Program-made: the position numbers and the translations under genes
Notes under the pieces: generated by a model
What the model was told of the DNA's origin: nothing
Databases searched by the model: none
Seen by the model: the letters and a program-made list of their open reading frames with translations, nothing else
DNA from: an uncultured Ruminococcus sp.
GTDB taxonomy: Bacteria; Bacillota; Clostridia; Oscillospirales; Ruminococcaceae
Direction: 5' to 3'
NCBI GenBank assembly: GCA_902780505.1
Contig: CACZFN010000030.1
Coordinates: forward strand, 1 to 55,435
DNA: 55,435 nucleotides
Part shown: piece after piece, positions 1-8,091 of the stretch
How the letters are laid out: each line of letters opens with the position of its first letter
Position numbering within the stretch: the first letter of the stretch is position 1

Positions 1-1
1 C

Positions 2-146
2 CTGCTAAAAGAAAAAAGAAGAAAGAATAAATAAGAAATAAAAACGGCGGTATCGCCTTTGGCGATAAATTTTAAAAATCCGTCCGCAAAGCGGACACCA
101 TGTTTATTCTTTATTCTTTCTTCTTTATTATTTATTCTTTTAGCAG
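2..146. repeat. Long imperfect inverted-repeat element (MITE-like)
   Basis: The ends CTGCTAAAAG (2-11) and CTTTTAGCAG (137-146) are perfect inverted complements. The A/G-rich left arm and the T/C-rich right arm stay complementary with small gaps over about 42 bp. The middle holds two small hairpins: GGCGATACC-type at about 46-66 and GTCCGCAAAGCGGAC at about 82-96. There is no credible coding sequence. It could be a non-autonomous mobile element or a structured intergenic repeat; the left boundary is at the window edge. Confidence 0.5.
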
Positions 147-229
147 CAGCGAACACAAAGCGTGAATCTAAAAAAATTCTATATCGCTGCTGCGCTTATG
201 CCCGCCTTTTTGTTATAGTGTTATGCTTG

Positions 230-889
230 CTACCTGTTAAGTATTATGTGTACTATCGCAAAATAGTGGAATATACTGCCGCCTATGGTGAACAGATGCC
301 ATATGGAGTGAAAGTAGCGTATTTTCTTTTTTACATAGAATATCACACCGAAAAGGTAAAACCCGCCGCCTATACACAGGTACACAAGCGAACGTGTCGG
401 GACGGCTTCGGTCATGGGCTTCCACACAAGAAGTATCGCAAGCCCCATAACTATATAGCAGATAAGTGATGCCTTCTTGAATTTTTCAAGGTTTATTGAA
501 TTAAATACAATGCCGAGTGTCGTCATGCCCCAGATCACCCCGAATATCACCCAGCCGAGCGCGCCGCGAAGGGGCACAAGGGTTATCGGCGTATACGTCC
601 CCGCTATAAGGAAGAAGATCGTATTATGATCCATTATCCTGAAAAATTTTTTTGCCGTGGGGTTTGTTATGGCGTGGTAGAGCGTTGACATAGTATAAAG
701 AATTATCAGCGATGCCCCGAATATCGCAGAGCTTACAACGCCCCATGCATTTGAATGTACAGCCGCGATAACTATCAGCACGACAGTCCCCGCGACAGAA
801 AGCCCGCCGCCGATACCGTGGCTCACGGAATTGAAGATCTCCTCCCCGAGGGTATAGCGCTTTACTGCGGCAGATTTAGTTTCTGACAT
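230..889 (-). CDS. Hemolysin III / PAQR-family membrane protein
   Basis: This 219-residue integral membrane protein has about seven hydrophobic segments. It carries the family features SHGIGGG near the N-terminus, STLYHA and MDHNTIFFLIAGTYTP in the middle, and HSIWHLFTIGGSIFHYFAI near the C-terminus. The spaced Ser and His residues are those expected to bind metal in the PAQR fold. The family is widespread; a role in membrane homeostasis is commonly proposed and haemolysis is not established here. I chose ATG at 889 (MSETK) over the upstream start at 910 because AGGGGTG lies directly in front of it. A perfect promoter precedes it, so it appears to be transcribed alone. Confidence 0.85.
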   Translation of the reverse strand: MSETKSAAVKRYTLGEEIFNSVSHGIGGGLSVAGTVVLIVIAAVHSNAWGVVSSAIFGASLIILYTMSTLYHAITNPTAKKFFRIMDHNTIFFLIAGTYTPITLVPLRGALGWVIFGVIWGMTTLGIVFNSINLEKFKKASLICYIVMGLAILLVWKPMTEAVPTRSLVYLCIGGGFYLFGVIFYVKKKIRYFHSIWHLFTIGGSIFHYFAIVHIILNR

Positions 890-921
890 ATTCACACCCC
901 TTTTAGTCACTTTATATTATA

Positions 922-950
922 ATTATATCACTTACGTTTACTTTTGTCAA
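922..950 (-). promoter_or_regulatory. Sigma-A-type promoter of the hemolysin III gene
   Basis: On the minus strand, TTGACA (950-945) is followed after exactly 17 bp by TATAAT (927-922), about 30 bp upstream of the start codon. Both hexamers are perfect. Confidence 0.85.
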
Positions 951-1029
951 TAAGCTGCGGTACTGGTAAAAGTGTAAAAATACTCAAATTCACGGTGCTT
1001 CTTTGAGTGTATTTCTGCCGTTTTCACCA

Positions 1030-1058
1030 TTGAAAAAAGTCAGGTGCAGTGATATAAT
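1030..1058 (+). promoter_or_regulatory. Sigma-A-type promoter of the antiporter gene
   Basis: TTGAAA (1030-1035), 17 bp, TATAAT (1053-1058). The -10 box overlaps the first possible TTG start at 1058, which rules that start out and moves translation to TTG 1094. Confidence 0.8.
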
Positions 1059-1093
1059 TGATTAGGATAAAAAATAAGAAAGCGGAGATCAGA

Positions 1094-2305
1094 TTGGACA
1101 GGATAGAATTTTTCAGGGACTTGGCGATAATAATAGTTTCAGCCAAGTTTTTCGGGCTTGTGGCAAACAAGCTCAAAGCCCCGCAGGTAGTGGGGGAGAT
1201 AATAGCAGGTCTGCTTATAGGCCCTTGTGTTTTCGGGATAGTAAAGGATTCTGATTATTTAAAGCTTATCGCCGAGATAGGCGTTGTAATGCTTATGTTT
1301 GAAGCGGGCCTTACCACTAACCTGAAAGAGCTTATAAGGACAGGCCCGAAGGCTTTTGCGGTGGCGTGTGTGGGCGTGTTTGTACCGCTTATCGGGGGAA
1401 CGCTTTTATACGGTTTTTTCTACGGCTTCGGTGCTGTGGGTACGGAAAAGTTTATGAAAGCCGTGTTTATCGGAACGATAATGACGGCGACAAGTGTGAG
1501 CATAACCGTTGAAACGCTGAAAGAGCTCGGGCGGCTCAAGAGCAATATAGGCACGCTGATACTGAGTTCTGCAATAATTGATGATGTCATAGGCATAATC
1601 GTGCTGACATTTGTTATCGGCTTCAAGGATAAGGACACAAGACCGCTTGATGTGATCTGGCATACCGGACTGTTTATAGTGTTCAGCTTTGCAGTAGGGT
1701 TTTTGACATATTATGTGTTCAAAAAGATAGACAAACGCTACCCGCATCAGCGCCGGATACCTATAATGGGGCTTGCGCTTTGTATGTTCCTTGCGTTTGC
1801 GGCGGAAGCTTTCTTCGGCATTGCTGATATCACAGGTGCTTATGTGGCGGGGCTTATCCTCTGCTCACTTTCCGATTCCGATTACATAGCAAGAAGGGTG
1901 GATATAAACTCCTATATGTTCTTCGGCCCTGTATTTTTTGCAAGTATAGGCTTGAAGACCAAGCTTGACGGCTTCAATGCAGACCTTCTGATGTTCTCGC
2001 TCGGCTTTGTGTTTGTGGCACTGATCACAAAGGTGATAGGGTGCGGGCTTACCTCACGGCTTATGGGGTATAAGTTCAAGGACAGCCTTAAAGTCGGCGT
2101 CGGTATGATGACAAGGGGGGAAGTCGCACTTATAGTCGCACAGAAGGGGCTTTCTGTCGGGCTGTTAAGATCAGAATACTTTGCGTGTGTAATACTTCTT
2201 ATAATAGTATCTTCGGTGTCAACACCGATACTGTTAAAGCTTCTCTATAAGGGAGAAGCCTCAGAGGAGGAAACATCATCACCTGTGACTGCACAGGCAA
2301 CATAA
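1094..2305 (+). CDS. CPA2-family cation:proton antiporter (Kef/NapA-like)
   Basis: This 403-residue polytopic protein has about 12-13 membrane segments. Family signatures are KAPQVVGEIIAGLLIGP near the N-terminus, GVVMLMFEAGL, and SSAIIDDVIGI with the paired acidic residues of electrogenic CPA2 exchangers. MTRGEVALIVA lies near the C-terminus. It probably exchanges Na+ or K+ for H+ at the cytoplasmic membrane. There is no fused RCK/TrkA-N domain after the membrane part, unlike full-length KefB/C. The TTG start at 1094 is chosen because GGAG sits 7 nt upstream and the promoter -10 box covers the earlier TTG at 1058. Confidence 0.85.
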   Translation: MDRIEFFRDLAIIIVSAKFFGLVANKLKAPQVVGEIIAGLLIGPCVFGIVKDSDYLKLIAEIGVVMLMFEAGLTTNLKELIRTGPKAFAVACVGVFVPLIGGTLLYGFFYGFGAVGTEKFMKAVFIGTIMTATSVSITVETLKELGRLKSNIGTLILSSAIIDDVIGIIVLTFVIGFKDKDTRPLDVIWHTGLFIVFSFAVGFLTYYVFKKIDKRYPHQRRIPIMGLALCMFLAFAAEAFFGIADITGAYVAGLILCSLSDSDYIARRVDINSYMFFGPVFFASIGLKTKLDGFNADLLMFSLGFVFVALITKVIGCGLTSRLMGYKFKDSLKVGVGMMTRGEVALIVAQKGLSVGLLRSEYFACVILLIIVSSVSTPILLKLLYKGEASEEETSSPVTAQAT

Positions 2306-2465
2306 AAATATAACCTTGTTTTATTAATACGCAGGGGAGATGTGCTTATCCATAGGCTGTCCGCGCCCTATTTCGGGGGGCTTTCCCTGTCTACGCAGTA
2401 GACAAGTGCCCCCCGCACCCCCTTCGGGTGCATCACCCAAAGGATTTGGCTTTATCAACAGACTG

Positions 2466-2503
2466 AACCGCTGTACGAATTATGGTACAGCGATTCTTGT
2501 TTT
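2466..2503 (+). terminator. Probable terminator after the antiporter gene
   Basis: CGCTGTAC (2469-2476) pairs with GTACAGCG (2485-2492) around an 8-nt loop, followed by CTTGTTTT. The U-run is interrupted, so termination may be partial. Confidence 0.5.
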
Positions 2504-2555
2504 GCCGATATTATGATAAGATTATAAATTTCAGTACATTTTTTTTGACAAATAA

Positions 2556-2584
2556 TTGACAAAGCCGATTTAATGTGTTATAAT
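2556..2584 (+). promoter_or_regulatory. Consensus promoter of thrH
   Basis: TTGACA (2556-2561), 17 bp, TATAAT (2579-2584). Both hexamers are perfect, with the start codon at 2623. It probably also drives nrdR, since no terminator lies between the two genes. Confidence 0.9.
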
Positions 2585-2622
2585 ATGAAAGTAAAAATCT
2601 GTTATATTGGAGGAATTTTTTT

Positions 2623-3228
2623 ATGTATATCACCTGTCTTGACCTTGAAGGCGTGCTTGTGCCGGAAATCTGGATAGCCTTTGCCGAGGAAACGGGCATA
2701 CCCGAACTAAAGAAGACTACCCGTGATGAGCCTGACTATGACAAGCTTATGAAGTACCGTTTGGCTATACTTAAAGAACACGGCCTTGGACTGAAGGAGA
2801 TACAGAACACTATTGCCAAGATCGAGCCTATGCAGGGCGCTAAGGAGTTCCTTGATGAACTGAGAAGCCTTTGTCAGGTGATAATCATTTCCGATACATT
2901 TGCGCAGTTTGCAGGCCCGCTTATGAAGAAGCTCGGCTACCCGACTATCTTCTGCAATTCACTTGAAGTTGCGGATAACGGCGAGATAACAGGCTACAAG
3001 ATGCGCTGTGAAAAGAGCAAGTACACAACAGTAAAAGCATTGCAGTCGATAGGCTTTGAAACTATAGCAAGCGGTGACAGCCATAATGATCTTGGCATGA
3101 TACAGGCAAGCAAGGCAGGCTTCCTTTTCAAGAGCACTGATGCTATAAAGGCAGAGCACCCCGAACTGCCCGCATTTGAAACTTATGATGAGCTTTTAAA
3201 TGCTATAAAGGCAGAACTTGCAAAGTAA
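2623..3228 (+). CDS. thrH: Bifunctional phosphoserine phosphatase / homoserine phosphotransferase ThrH
   Basis: This 201-residue HAD-superfamily enzyme opens with CLDLEGVLVPEIWIAF. This is the hallmark ThrH N-terminus, with the nucleophilic Asp7 and a Glu in place of the second Asp of the usual DxD. Motif II is IIISDTFAQF, the conserved Lys region is CEKSKY, and the Mg2+ site is GDSHNDLGM. ThrH dephosphorylates phosphoserine and can transfer the phosphate to homoserine, linking serine and threonine biosynthesis. AGGAAT follows GG at 2609-2614 as the ribosome binding site. The length matches the family. Confidence 0.9.
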   Translation: MYITCLDLEGVLVPEIWIAFAEETGIPELKKTTRDEPDYDKLMKYRLAILKEHGLGLKEIQNTIAKIEPMQGAKEFLDELRSLCQVIIISDTFAQFAGPLMKKLGYPTIFCNSLEVADNGEITGYKMRCEKSKYTTVKALQSIGFETIASGDSHNDLGMIQASKAGFLFKSTDAIKAEHPELPAFETYDELLNAIKAELAK

Positions 3229-3286
3229 GAAAGATCAATGCCGCTTTATGCGGTCATCTGTCACAGGATAAGCAGGAGGTTTTGTT

Positions 3287-3736
3287 ATGAAGTGTCCTTT
3301 TTGCGGATATGTCGATACTAAGGTCATAGATTCCCGCCCGAGTGAGGGTAAAAAGCGCAGAAGGCGTGAGTGTGCACAGTGCGGCAGGCGCTTTACTACA
3401 TATGAAGTAATAGAGAAGCCTACCCTGATGGTGGATAAGCGTGACGGAAGCTTTGAACCTTTCGATCGTGAAAAGCTTATAAAAGGGATACAGAGCGCTA
3501 TCAAAAAGCGCCCCGTAAGCGTAGATCAGCTCAATCAGCTTGTGGACAATATTGAAAATTTCTATGCAAATTCAATGCAGACGGAAACAACGACTTCCGA
3601 GATAGGCGACAGGGTGCTTGCAGGGCTTAAAGACCTTGACCTTGTGGCGTATGTAAGGTTTGCTTCCGTTTATAAGGATTTTAATGACGTTGATTCCTTC
3701 GTGCAGATAATAACAGAACTTTCGGATAAAAAATAA
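3287..3736 (+). CDS. nrdR: Ribonucleotide reductase transcriptional repressor NrdR
   Basis: This 149-residue protein of typical NrdR architecture has an N-terminal zinc ribbon (CPFCG at 3-7 and CAQCGRRF at about 31-38) and an ATP-cone from about residue 49 (VDKRDGSFEPFDREKLIKGI). NrdR senses ATP/dATP and represses ribonucleotide reductase genes by binding NrdR boxes. No nrd gene is in the window. AGGAGG lies 7 nt before the ATG. It is 58 bp downstream of thrH and probably co-transcribed with it. Confidence 0.95.
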   Translation: MKCPFCGYVDTKVIDSRPSEGKKRRRRECAQCGRRFTTYEVIEKPTLMVDKRDGSFEPFDREKLIKGIQSAIKKRPVSVDQLNQLVDNIENFYANSMQTETTTSEIGDRVLAGLKDLDLVAYVRFASVYKDFNDVDSFVQIITELSDKK

Positions 3737-3750
3737 GTGATAAAAAGCCA

Positions 3751-3788
3751 AAGGCACTTCTGCTTTGTATGCAGAGGTGCCTTTTTGT
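3751..3788. terminator. Bidirectional terminator between nrdR and the CAP gene
   Basis: AAGGCACTTCTGC (3751-3763) pairs with GCAGAGGTGCCTT (3771-3783), followed by a T-run on plus. The upstream A-run gives a U-run for the convergent minus-strand gene. Confidence 0.85.
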
Positions 3789-3798
3789 GTGCGTTTTT

Positions 3799-4503
3799 TT
3801 ATTTGTTACAGCCCTTTAAAAGTGAGCAGACTGCCCTGCTTGCATTTACCTGACAGGAGGGGCAAGCCTTGCAAAGCGATGACAGGTTTATACACCCGAA
3901 GGGTGTGCACAGCTTGTTTGCGGCGGCGGGGGCTTTGGCAGTGGTATTGCCTGATGTATTCCCCTTAGAGGGTGCTGTGCTTTCGGAAGCGGCAAGGTTT
4001 CCTTTGGCAAAAAACTGTGTCCAGTAATATGTGCCGTTTTTATAAGAGATGCCTATTCCGACATACTGCGCATTCCGGCTTAAAATATTTGCCCTGTGGC
4101 CTGATGAATTCATAAAGCTTTTCATTACGGCTTCCGGTGTCTTCTGGCCGTATGCGATATTTTCGGCGGCGTAGGTGTAGCTTACACCTGCTTCATTAAG
4201 GGCGGTAAAGCAGGTCTTCCCGTTCGGGCGGGTGTGCGAGAATACCTTTTGTATCTCCTTTGCCCTGACATTTGCGGCATCACAGAGCTTATCGTTCATT
4301 CTGACCGCAGAAAGCCCGTTTGCCGCCCTTTCACGGTTTATAATCGCAAGGACCTGTTTTGCATAGTCCTGAAGTTTTTCGCTTTCATACGCCGCTGACG
4401 CTGTTATGGCAGTGTCGGTGAAGTGCTCTGCGGGTGAGCCGGTTGCGCCGTGTGAAAGCACCAATGTCAGCGCAAGCAATGATGTTATAAGTTTCCTTTT
4501 CAT
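3799..4503 (-). CDS. Secreted CAP-domain (SCP/YkwD-like) protein with Cys-rich tail
   Basis: This 234-residue protein has a Sec signal peptide (MKRKLITSLLALTLVLSHG). A CAP domain spans about residues 45-165, with the family motifs INRERAANGL, AKEIQKVFSHTRPNG, AAENIAYG and WMNS-like MNSSGHRANIL; His and Glu cavity residues are visible. After an Ala/Thr/Ser-rich linker the last 36 residues contain seven cysteines in a CTPFGC...CKACPSC...C...C pattern, suggesting a small disulfide or metal module. ATG at 4503 is preferred over the TTG at 4515 because GGAGG lies between them. The function of bacterial CAP proteins is mostly unknown; YkwD-like members are linked to spore and cell-envelope biology. 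Confidence 0.85.
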   Translation of the reverse strand: MKRKLITSLLALTLVLSHGATGSPAEHFTDTAITASAAYESEKLQDYAKQVLAIINRERAANGLSAVRMNDKLCDAANVRAKEIQKVFSHTRPNGKTCFTALNEAGVSYTYAAENIAYGQKTPEAVMKSFMNSSGHRANILSRNAQYVGIGISYKNGTYYWTQFFAKGNLAASESTAPSKGNTSGNTTAKAPAAANKLCTPFGCINLSSLCKACPSCQVNASRAVCSLLKGCNK

Positions 4504-4647
4504 TTTATCCTCCAATTATTAGACAAATCTAAGAAAAGCTTTCCTTGAATTAATACTACCATATAAGTAGGATAAAATCAATGCAAAATTATTTCCATAA
4601 TTGGCAGAATGTGACTTTTGTCATATCGTAAAAGTTACAATTCGCAC

Positions 4648-4676
4648 TTCAAAAACGTTTTCTCAGGTGTTATAAT
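4648..4676 (+). promoter_or_regulatory. Promoter of the ABC-2 exporter operon
   Basis: TTCAAA (4648-4653), 17 bp, TATAAT (4671-4676), 33 bp upstream of the ATG at 4709. Confidence 0.65.
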
Positions 4677-4708
4677 GGTTACAGAAAATAAAAAACGGAG
4701 GTATTGCT

Positions 4709-5653
4709 ATGGCACAGACGGTCGTAAAAATAGATAAGCTTGTCAAGAGGTACAAGGAACTTGTGGCAGTAGACCACCTTTCATTTGAAATATACGAGGG
4801 TGAGGTATTCGGGCTGCTGGGGCCTAACGGTTCGGGCAAGACTACCACGATAAACTGCCTGCTTTCACTCCTTTCCTACGATAAGGGTGAGATACAGATA
4901 TTCGGTAAAGATATGTCGCCGACAGCTTATGATATAAAGCAGGAAATAGGCGTTGTTATGCAGAACGTCGCGGTGTTTGACGAGCTGACAGTTTATGAAA
5001 ACATAGATTACTTCTGTGGGCTGTATGTAAAGGATAAGGCAAAAAGAAAACAGCTTGTAGAAGAAGCCATAGCTTTTGTAGGGCTTGAAGATTTTAAGAA
5101 ATTCCGTCCCAAAAAGCTTTCGGGCGGGCTTTTAAGAAGGCTCAACATTGCCTGCGGCATAGCACATAAGCCTAAACTGATAATTTTTGACGAACCGACT
5201 GTTGCAGTCGATCCGCAGTCAAGAAACAAGATACTTGAAGGCATAACACAGCTTAACCGTGAGGGTGCTACGATAATCTATACTTCGCATTATATGGAGG
5301 AAGTCGAGCAGATATGCTCACGCCTTGTAATAATGGATAAGGGCAAAGTAATAGCAGGCGGAACGATAGACGAGCTGAAATCAAACATCCGCTGCACCGA
5401 AACGATAGTTGTGGAAACAAAGGGCATACCTGAGAATATAGTACAGGGTGCGGGAAATATTGAACACGTATTTGAGGTACAGTATGATAAAAACGTACTG
5501 ACGGTAAGGTGTTCGGGCGGTAAGCATAATGTAGTAAGGCTGCTCGGTTACTTGCAGGATAATAACGTACACATAGGCAGGGTACAGAGTGAACGCCCGA
5601 CACTCAACACCATATTCCTGGAACTCACAGGCAAGGAACTGAGAGATAACTGA
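4709..5653 (+). CDS. ABC transporter ATP-binding protein (ABC-2 type exporter)
   Basis: This 314-residue nucleotide-binding subunit has Walker A GPNGSGKTTT (about 38-47), Q-loop VMQN, signature LSGGLLRRL, Walker B LIIFDEPT and H-loop TSHYMEE. In the signature the usual Q is replaced by L (LSGGL). The DrrA/CcmA-like fold carries a C-terminal extension of about 90 residues. It opens a three-gene operon with two permeases, which together probably form one exporter. GGAGG precedes the ATG by 8 nt. The substrate is not predictable. Confidence 0.9.
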   Translation: MAQTVVKIDKLVKRYKELVAVDHLSFEIYEGEVFGLLGPNGSGKTTTINCLLSLLSYDKGEIQIFGKDMSPTAYDIKQEIGVVMQNVAVFDELTVYENIDYFCGLYVKDKAKRKQLVEEAIAFVGLEDFKKFRPKKLSGGLLRRLNIACGIAHKPKLIIFDEPTVAVDPQSRNKILEGITQLNREGATIIYTSHYMEEVEQICSRLVIMDKGKVIAGGTIDELKSNIRCTETIVVETKGIPENIVQGAGNIEHVFEVQYDKNVLTVRCSGGKHNVVRLLGYLQDNNVHIGRVQSERPTLNTIFLELTGKELRDN

Positions 5654-5670
5654 TAAAAGAGGTAACACTG

Positions 5671-6801
5671 ATGTTTTTTCATAATGTAAAATACTATACC
5701 CTTGATACTATAAGGCAGAAGCCTGTGGTGTTCTGGCTGATGATGTTCCCGATAATACTTTCAACCTTTTTCCATGCGGCGTTTTCGGGGATATACGAGA
5801 AGGTTTTTCTCAATAACGCAATACCTGTTGCAGTGGTGGTAAAGCGTGACAACCCGAACTTCAAAAAGGTAATGGATGAGCTTTCCAAGGGTGAGGACAA
5901 GATGTTTGACACCACATGGACTGACGAGGAGGGGGCGCTTAAACTCCTTGAAGACGGTGATGTGATCGGCGTTATATATGTTGATCCGGCACTTTCGCTG
6001 TCAGTCAGGACAGACGGGCTTGACCAGACAATAATAAAGACCTTCCTTGACCGATACAGCGTAACGGAATCGGTAATAATAGAAAACGCTATAAAAAACC
6101 CTTCAAGCATAAATGATGTATCGGCGGCGTTCTCGCAGGAACTTAATGCTGTCAGGGCTCAAAAGCTTACTGACGGCAATATGGACGTATATGTCACCTA
6201 TATGTACAATCTTATCGCAATGGTTTGCGTGTTAGGCTCGACAGTCGGGCTTTCGATAGCACTCAATAACGAAGCTAATCTGAGTTCTGTCGGTATGCGG
6301 ACAGCTCTTTCGCCGACAAGCAAGCTTCAAAAGTGCTTTGCAGGGCTTGTATCGGGGTGTATCGTGCAGACTTTCTGTTCGCTTATTGCATCAATATATA
6401 TCGTGTTCGTGCTCAAAGAAGACCTCGGCGTGCCGTTTGGCATGGTAACGCTTGTGGCGGTAGTCGGCAGCTGGCTCGGTGTGTCGATCGGGTTTTTCTT
6501 CGGTTCAGTGGGCAGGTTAAGCTTTAGTGCAAGGACCGGTATCTGCACAAGTGTCACAATGTTCTGCTGCTTCCTCAGCGGTCTTATGCTCGGGGATATG
6601 AAAATGACAGTTGAAGAAAACGCCCCGATAATCAACAGGATAAACCCGCCGGCACTTATATCTGATGCGCTTTATGTGCTTAATGTTGATGATAACTTAG
6701 ACAGGTTCATAGTCAAGATGATAACTATGCTTTCAATGACAGTCGGTTTTACTGTTCTTGGGTTTATTGTTACAAGGAGAAAGAAATATGCAAGTTTATA
6801 A
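5671..6801 (+). CDS. ABC-2 family permease, first subunit
   Basis: This 376-residue protein has one N-terminal membrane segment (VFWLMMFPIILSTFFHAAF), a soluble domain of about 150 residues (about 45-180) with the ABC-2 pattern of small periplasmic-type domains, and five to six C-terminal segments (LIAMVCVLGSTVGLSIAL onwards). It starts 17 bp after the ATPase gene and its last 14 bp overlap the second permease gene, indicating translational coupling. Confidence 0.85.
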   Translation: MFFHNVKYYTLDTIRQKPVVFWLMMFPIILSTFFHAAFSGIYEKVFLNNAIPVAVVVKRDNPNFKKVMDELSKGEDKMFDTTWTDEEGALKLLEDGDVIGVIYVDPALSLSVRTDGLDQTIIKTFLDRYSVTESVIIENAIKNPSSINDVSAAFSQELNAVRAQKLTDGNMDVYVTYMYNLIAMVCVLGSTVGLSIALNNEANLSSVGMRTALSPTSKLQKCFAGLVSGCIVQTFCSLIASIYIVFVLKEDLGVPFGMVTLVAVVGSWLGVSIGFFFGSVGRLSFSARTGICTSVTMFCCFLSGLMLGDMKMTVEENAPIINRINPPALISDALYVLNVDDNLDRFIVKMITMLSMTVGFTVLGFIVTRRKKYASL

Positions 6802-7972
6802 GACCTTTTTAAAGATACTTAGATCAAAAATAGGCGTGGCTATGATATATCTTACCATCTTCCTTGTGATAGGTATATCATCAGCAAACAGCAGTAAGGA
6901 AACCGGTGATTTCAAAGAGGTAAGGGTGGGTGTCGGCATTACCGACAACGACAATACCAAAGCTTCAAAGAACCTTTGCACTTTCCTTGAAAAAAGCTGC
7001 AATGTGACCTACGGCGAATTTGACAAGAATGAGAAGCTTGATAAGCTCTACTACGGGCAGATGGGCTACTATCTTACAATAAACGAGGGCTTCGGCGAAA
7101 AACTCGTAAGCGGGGATACTGAGGGAATACTTTCAAGTTCGTCTGTAGACGGCGGCAGAAGGTCAAGCTTTATTGAATCAAAGATCGATATGTATTTAAC
7201 GACTGCAAGGGGATATATAGCATCCGGGCTTCCGGCTGATGAAGCCCTTGAAAAAGCAGGTAAAGCACTTGAAAAGAAGGTCGATGTAAAAATCGTTGAC
7301 AGTTCAAGCGGCGGGTTTATGGATATATCTTACTATTTCAAATTTATGCCGTATATACTTATGTCGGTGCTGATGTTCTCGCTTTGCCCGGTAATTATGA
7401 TACTTAACGAAAAGGAAGTAAGGAACAGGACATTAAGTTCGGCACTCCCGCAGAGGAGTTTCCTTATGCAGATAACGCTCGGCGTACTAAGCTTTATAGT
7501 GCTTATATACCTGTTTGTTACGGTGTTTGTGCCGCTTGTGGTGTTCGGTGCAGAGCCTACATCTGAACTGAAAACAGCCATGCTCAACACGCTTGCTTTT
7601 ACGCTTGTATGTGCGGCGATCGTACTGCTCGTATCAAACGTTATAACAAATCAGGAACTTGTATCTCTTGTGGGTAATGTGATAGGGCTTGGTATGTCCT
7701 TCCTGTGCGGTGTGTTTGTGCCTATGGAATACCTGGGCGGCGGTGTGAAGCTTGTGGGTTCGTTCCTGCCTGCTTACTGGTTTGAGGTATTGAACAGCGC
7801 CCTTGCAGGACTTGACGGCGAGGTATACAGCAAAGAACTTGCAGTAAAATGTATCCTGATACAGCTGTTCTTTGCGGTGGCATTGTTCCTTGCAACATTT
7901 GCGCTGATGAAAACACGCAAGGCAAGAAACCTTGATAAGCCCGATCCGATAACAGAAAACCCGGAAAACTGA
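6788..7972 (+). CDS. ABC-2 family permease, second subunit
   Basis: This 394-residue protein has the same topology as the preceding permease: one N-terminal helix, an extracytoplasmic domain to about residue 185, and a cluster of C-terminal helices including LMSVLMFSLCPVIMIL and VIGLGMSFLCGVFVPMEYLGG. AAGGAGA (6774-6780) fits ATG 6788 and not the upstream in-frame start at 6758, so the gene overlaps its neighbour by 14 bp. The two permeases probably heterodimerise with the ATPase encoded at 4709. Confidence 0.85.
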   Translation: MQVYKTFLKILRSKIGVAMIYLTIFLVIGISSANSSKETGDFKEVRVGVGITDNDNTKASKNLCTFLEKSCNVTYGEFDKNEKLDKLYYGQMGYYLTINEGFGEKLVSGDTEGILSSSSVDGGRRSSFIESKIDMYLTTARGYIASGLPADEALEKAGKALEKKVDVKIVDSSSGGFMDISYYFKFMPYILMSVLMFSLCPVIMILNEKEVRNRTLSSALPQRSFLMQITLGVLSFIVLIYLFVTVFVPLVVFGAEPTSELKTAMLNTLAFTLVCAAIVLLVSNVITNQELVSLVGNVIGLGMSFLCGVFVPMEYLGGGVKLVGSFLPAYWFEVLNSALAGLDGEVYSKELAVKCILIQLFFAVALFLATFALMKTRKARNLDKPDPITENPEN

Positions 7973-7982
7973 ATATATATAT

Positions 7983-8014
7983 CAGCCGCCTGCGCTTAAT
8001 GGCGGCTGTTTTTG
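7983..8014 (+). terminator. Terminator of the ABC-2 exporter operon
   Basis: CAGCCGCC (7983-7990) pairs with GGCGGCTG (8001-8008), followed by TTTTTG. It separates the exporter from the downstream two-component system. Confidence 0.85.
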
Positions 8015-8016
8015 TA

Positions 8017-8045
8017 TTGAAATTATAGTATTTGTGTGATATAAT
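8017..8045 (+). promoter_or_regulatory. Promoter of the two-component system
   Basis: TTGAAA (8017-8022), 17 bp, TATAAT (8040-8045). It lies inside the longest open frame and so fixes the start of the regulator gene at 8092. Confidence 0.8.
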
Positions 8046-8091
8046 AAAAGCATATATACATTTTATTCTGTTACTGTCAGGGGAGAAAAAT

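Larger units (their letters stand above)
2306..2622. other. 317-bp intergenic stretch with GC-rich repeats
   Basis: No gene is seen. The stretch holds a C/G-rich patch at about 2372-2440 with a small GCACCC...GGGTGC hairpin that looks like a dispersed intergenic repeat. A terminator-like hairpin lies at 2466-2495, and the thrH promoter is at its right end. Confidence 0.5.

Noticed and set aside
59-469. 136-residue plus-strand frame at the left edge
   Set aside because: It runs through the inverted-repeat element and antisense to the hemolysin III gene, with low-complexity residues and no ribosome binding site.
1058-1093. Upstream TTG start of the antiporter
   Set aside because: It overlaps the -10 box of a near-perfect promoter, so it cannot be on the transcript.
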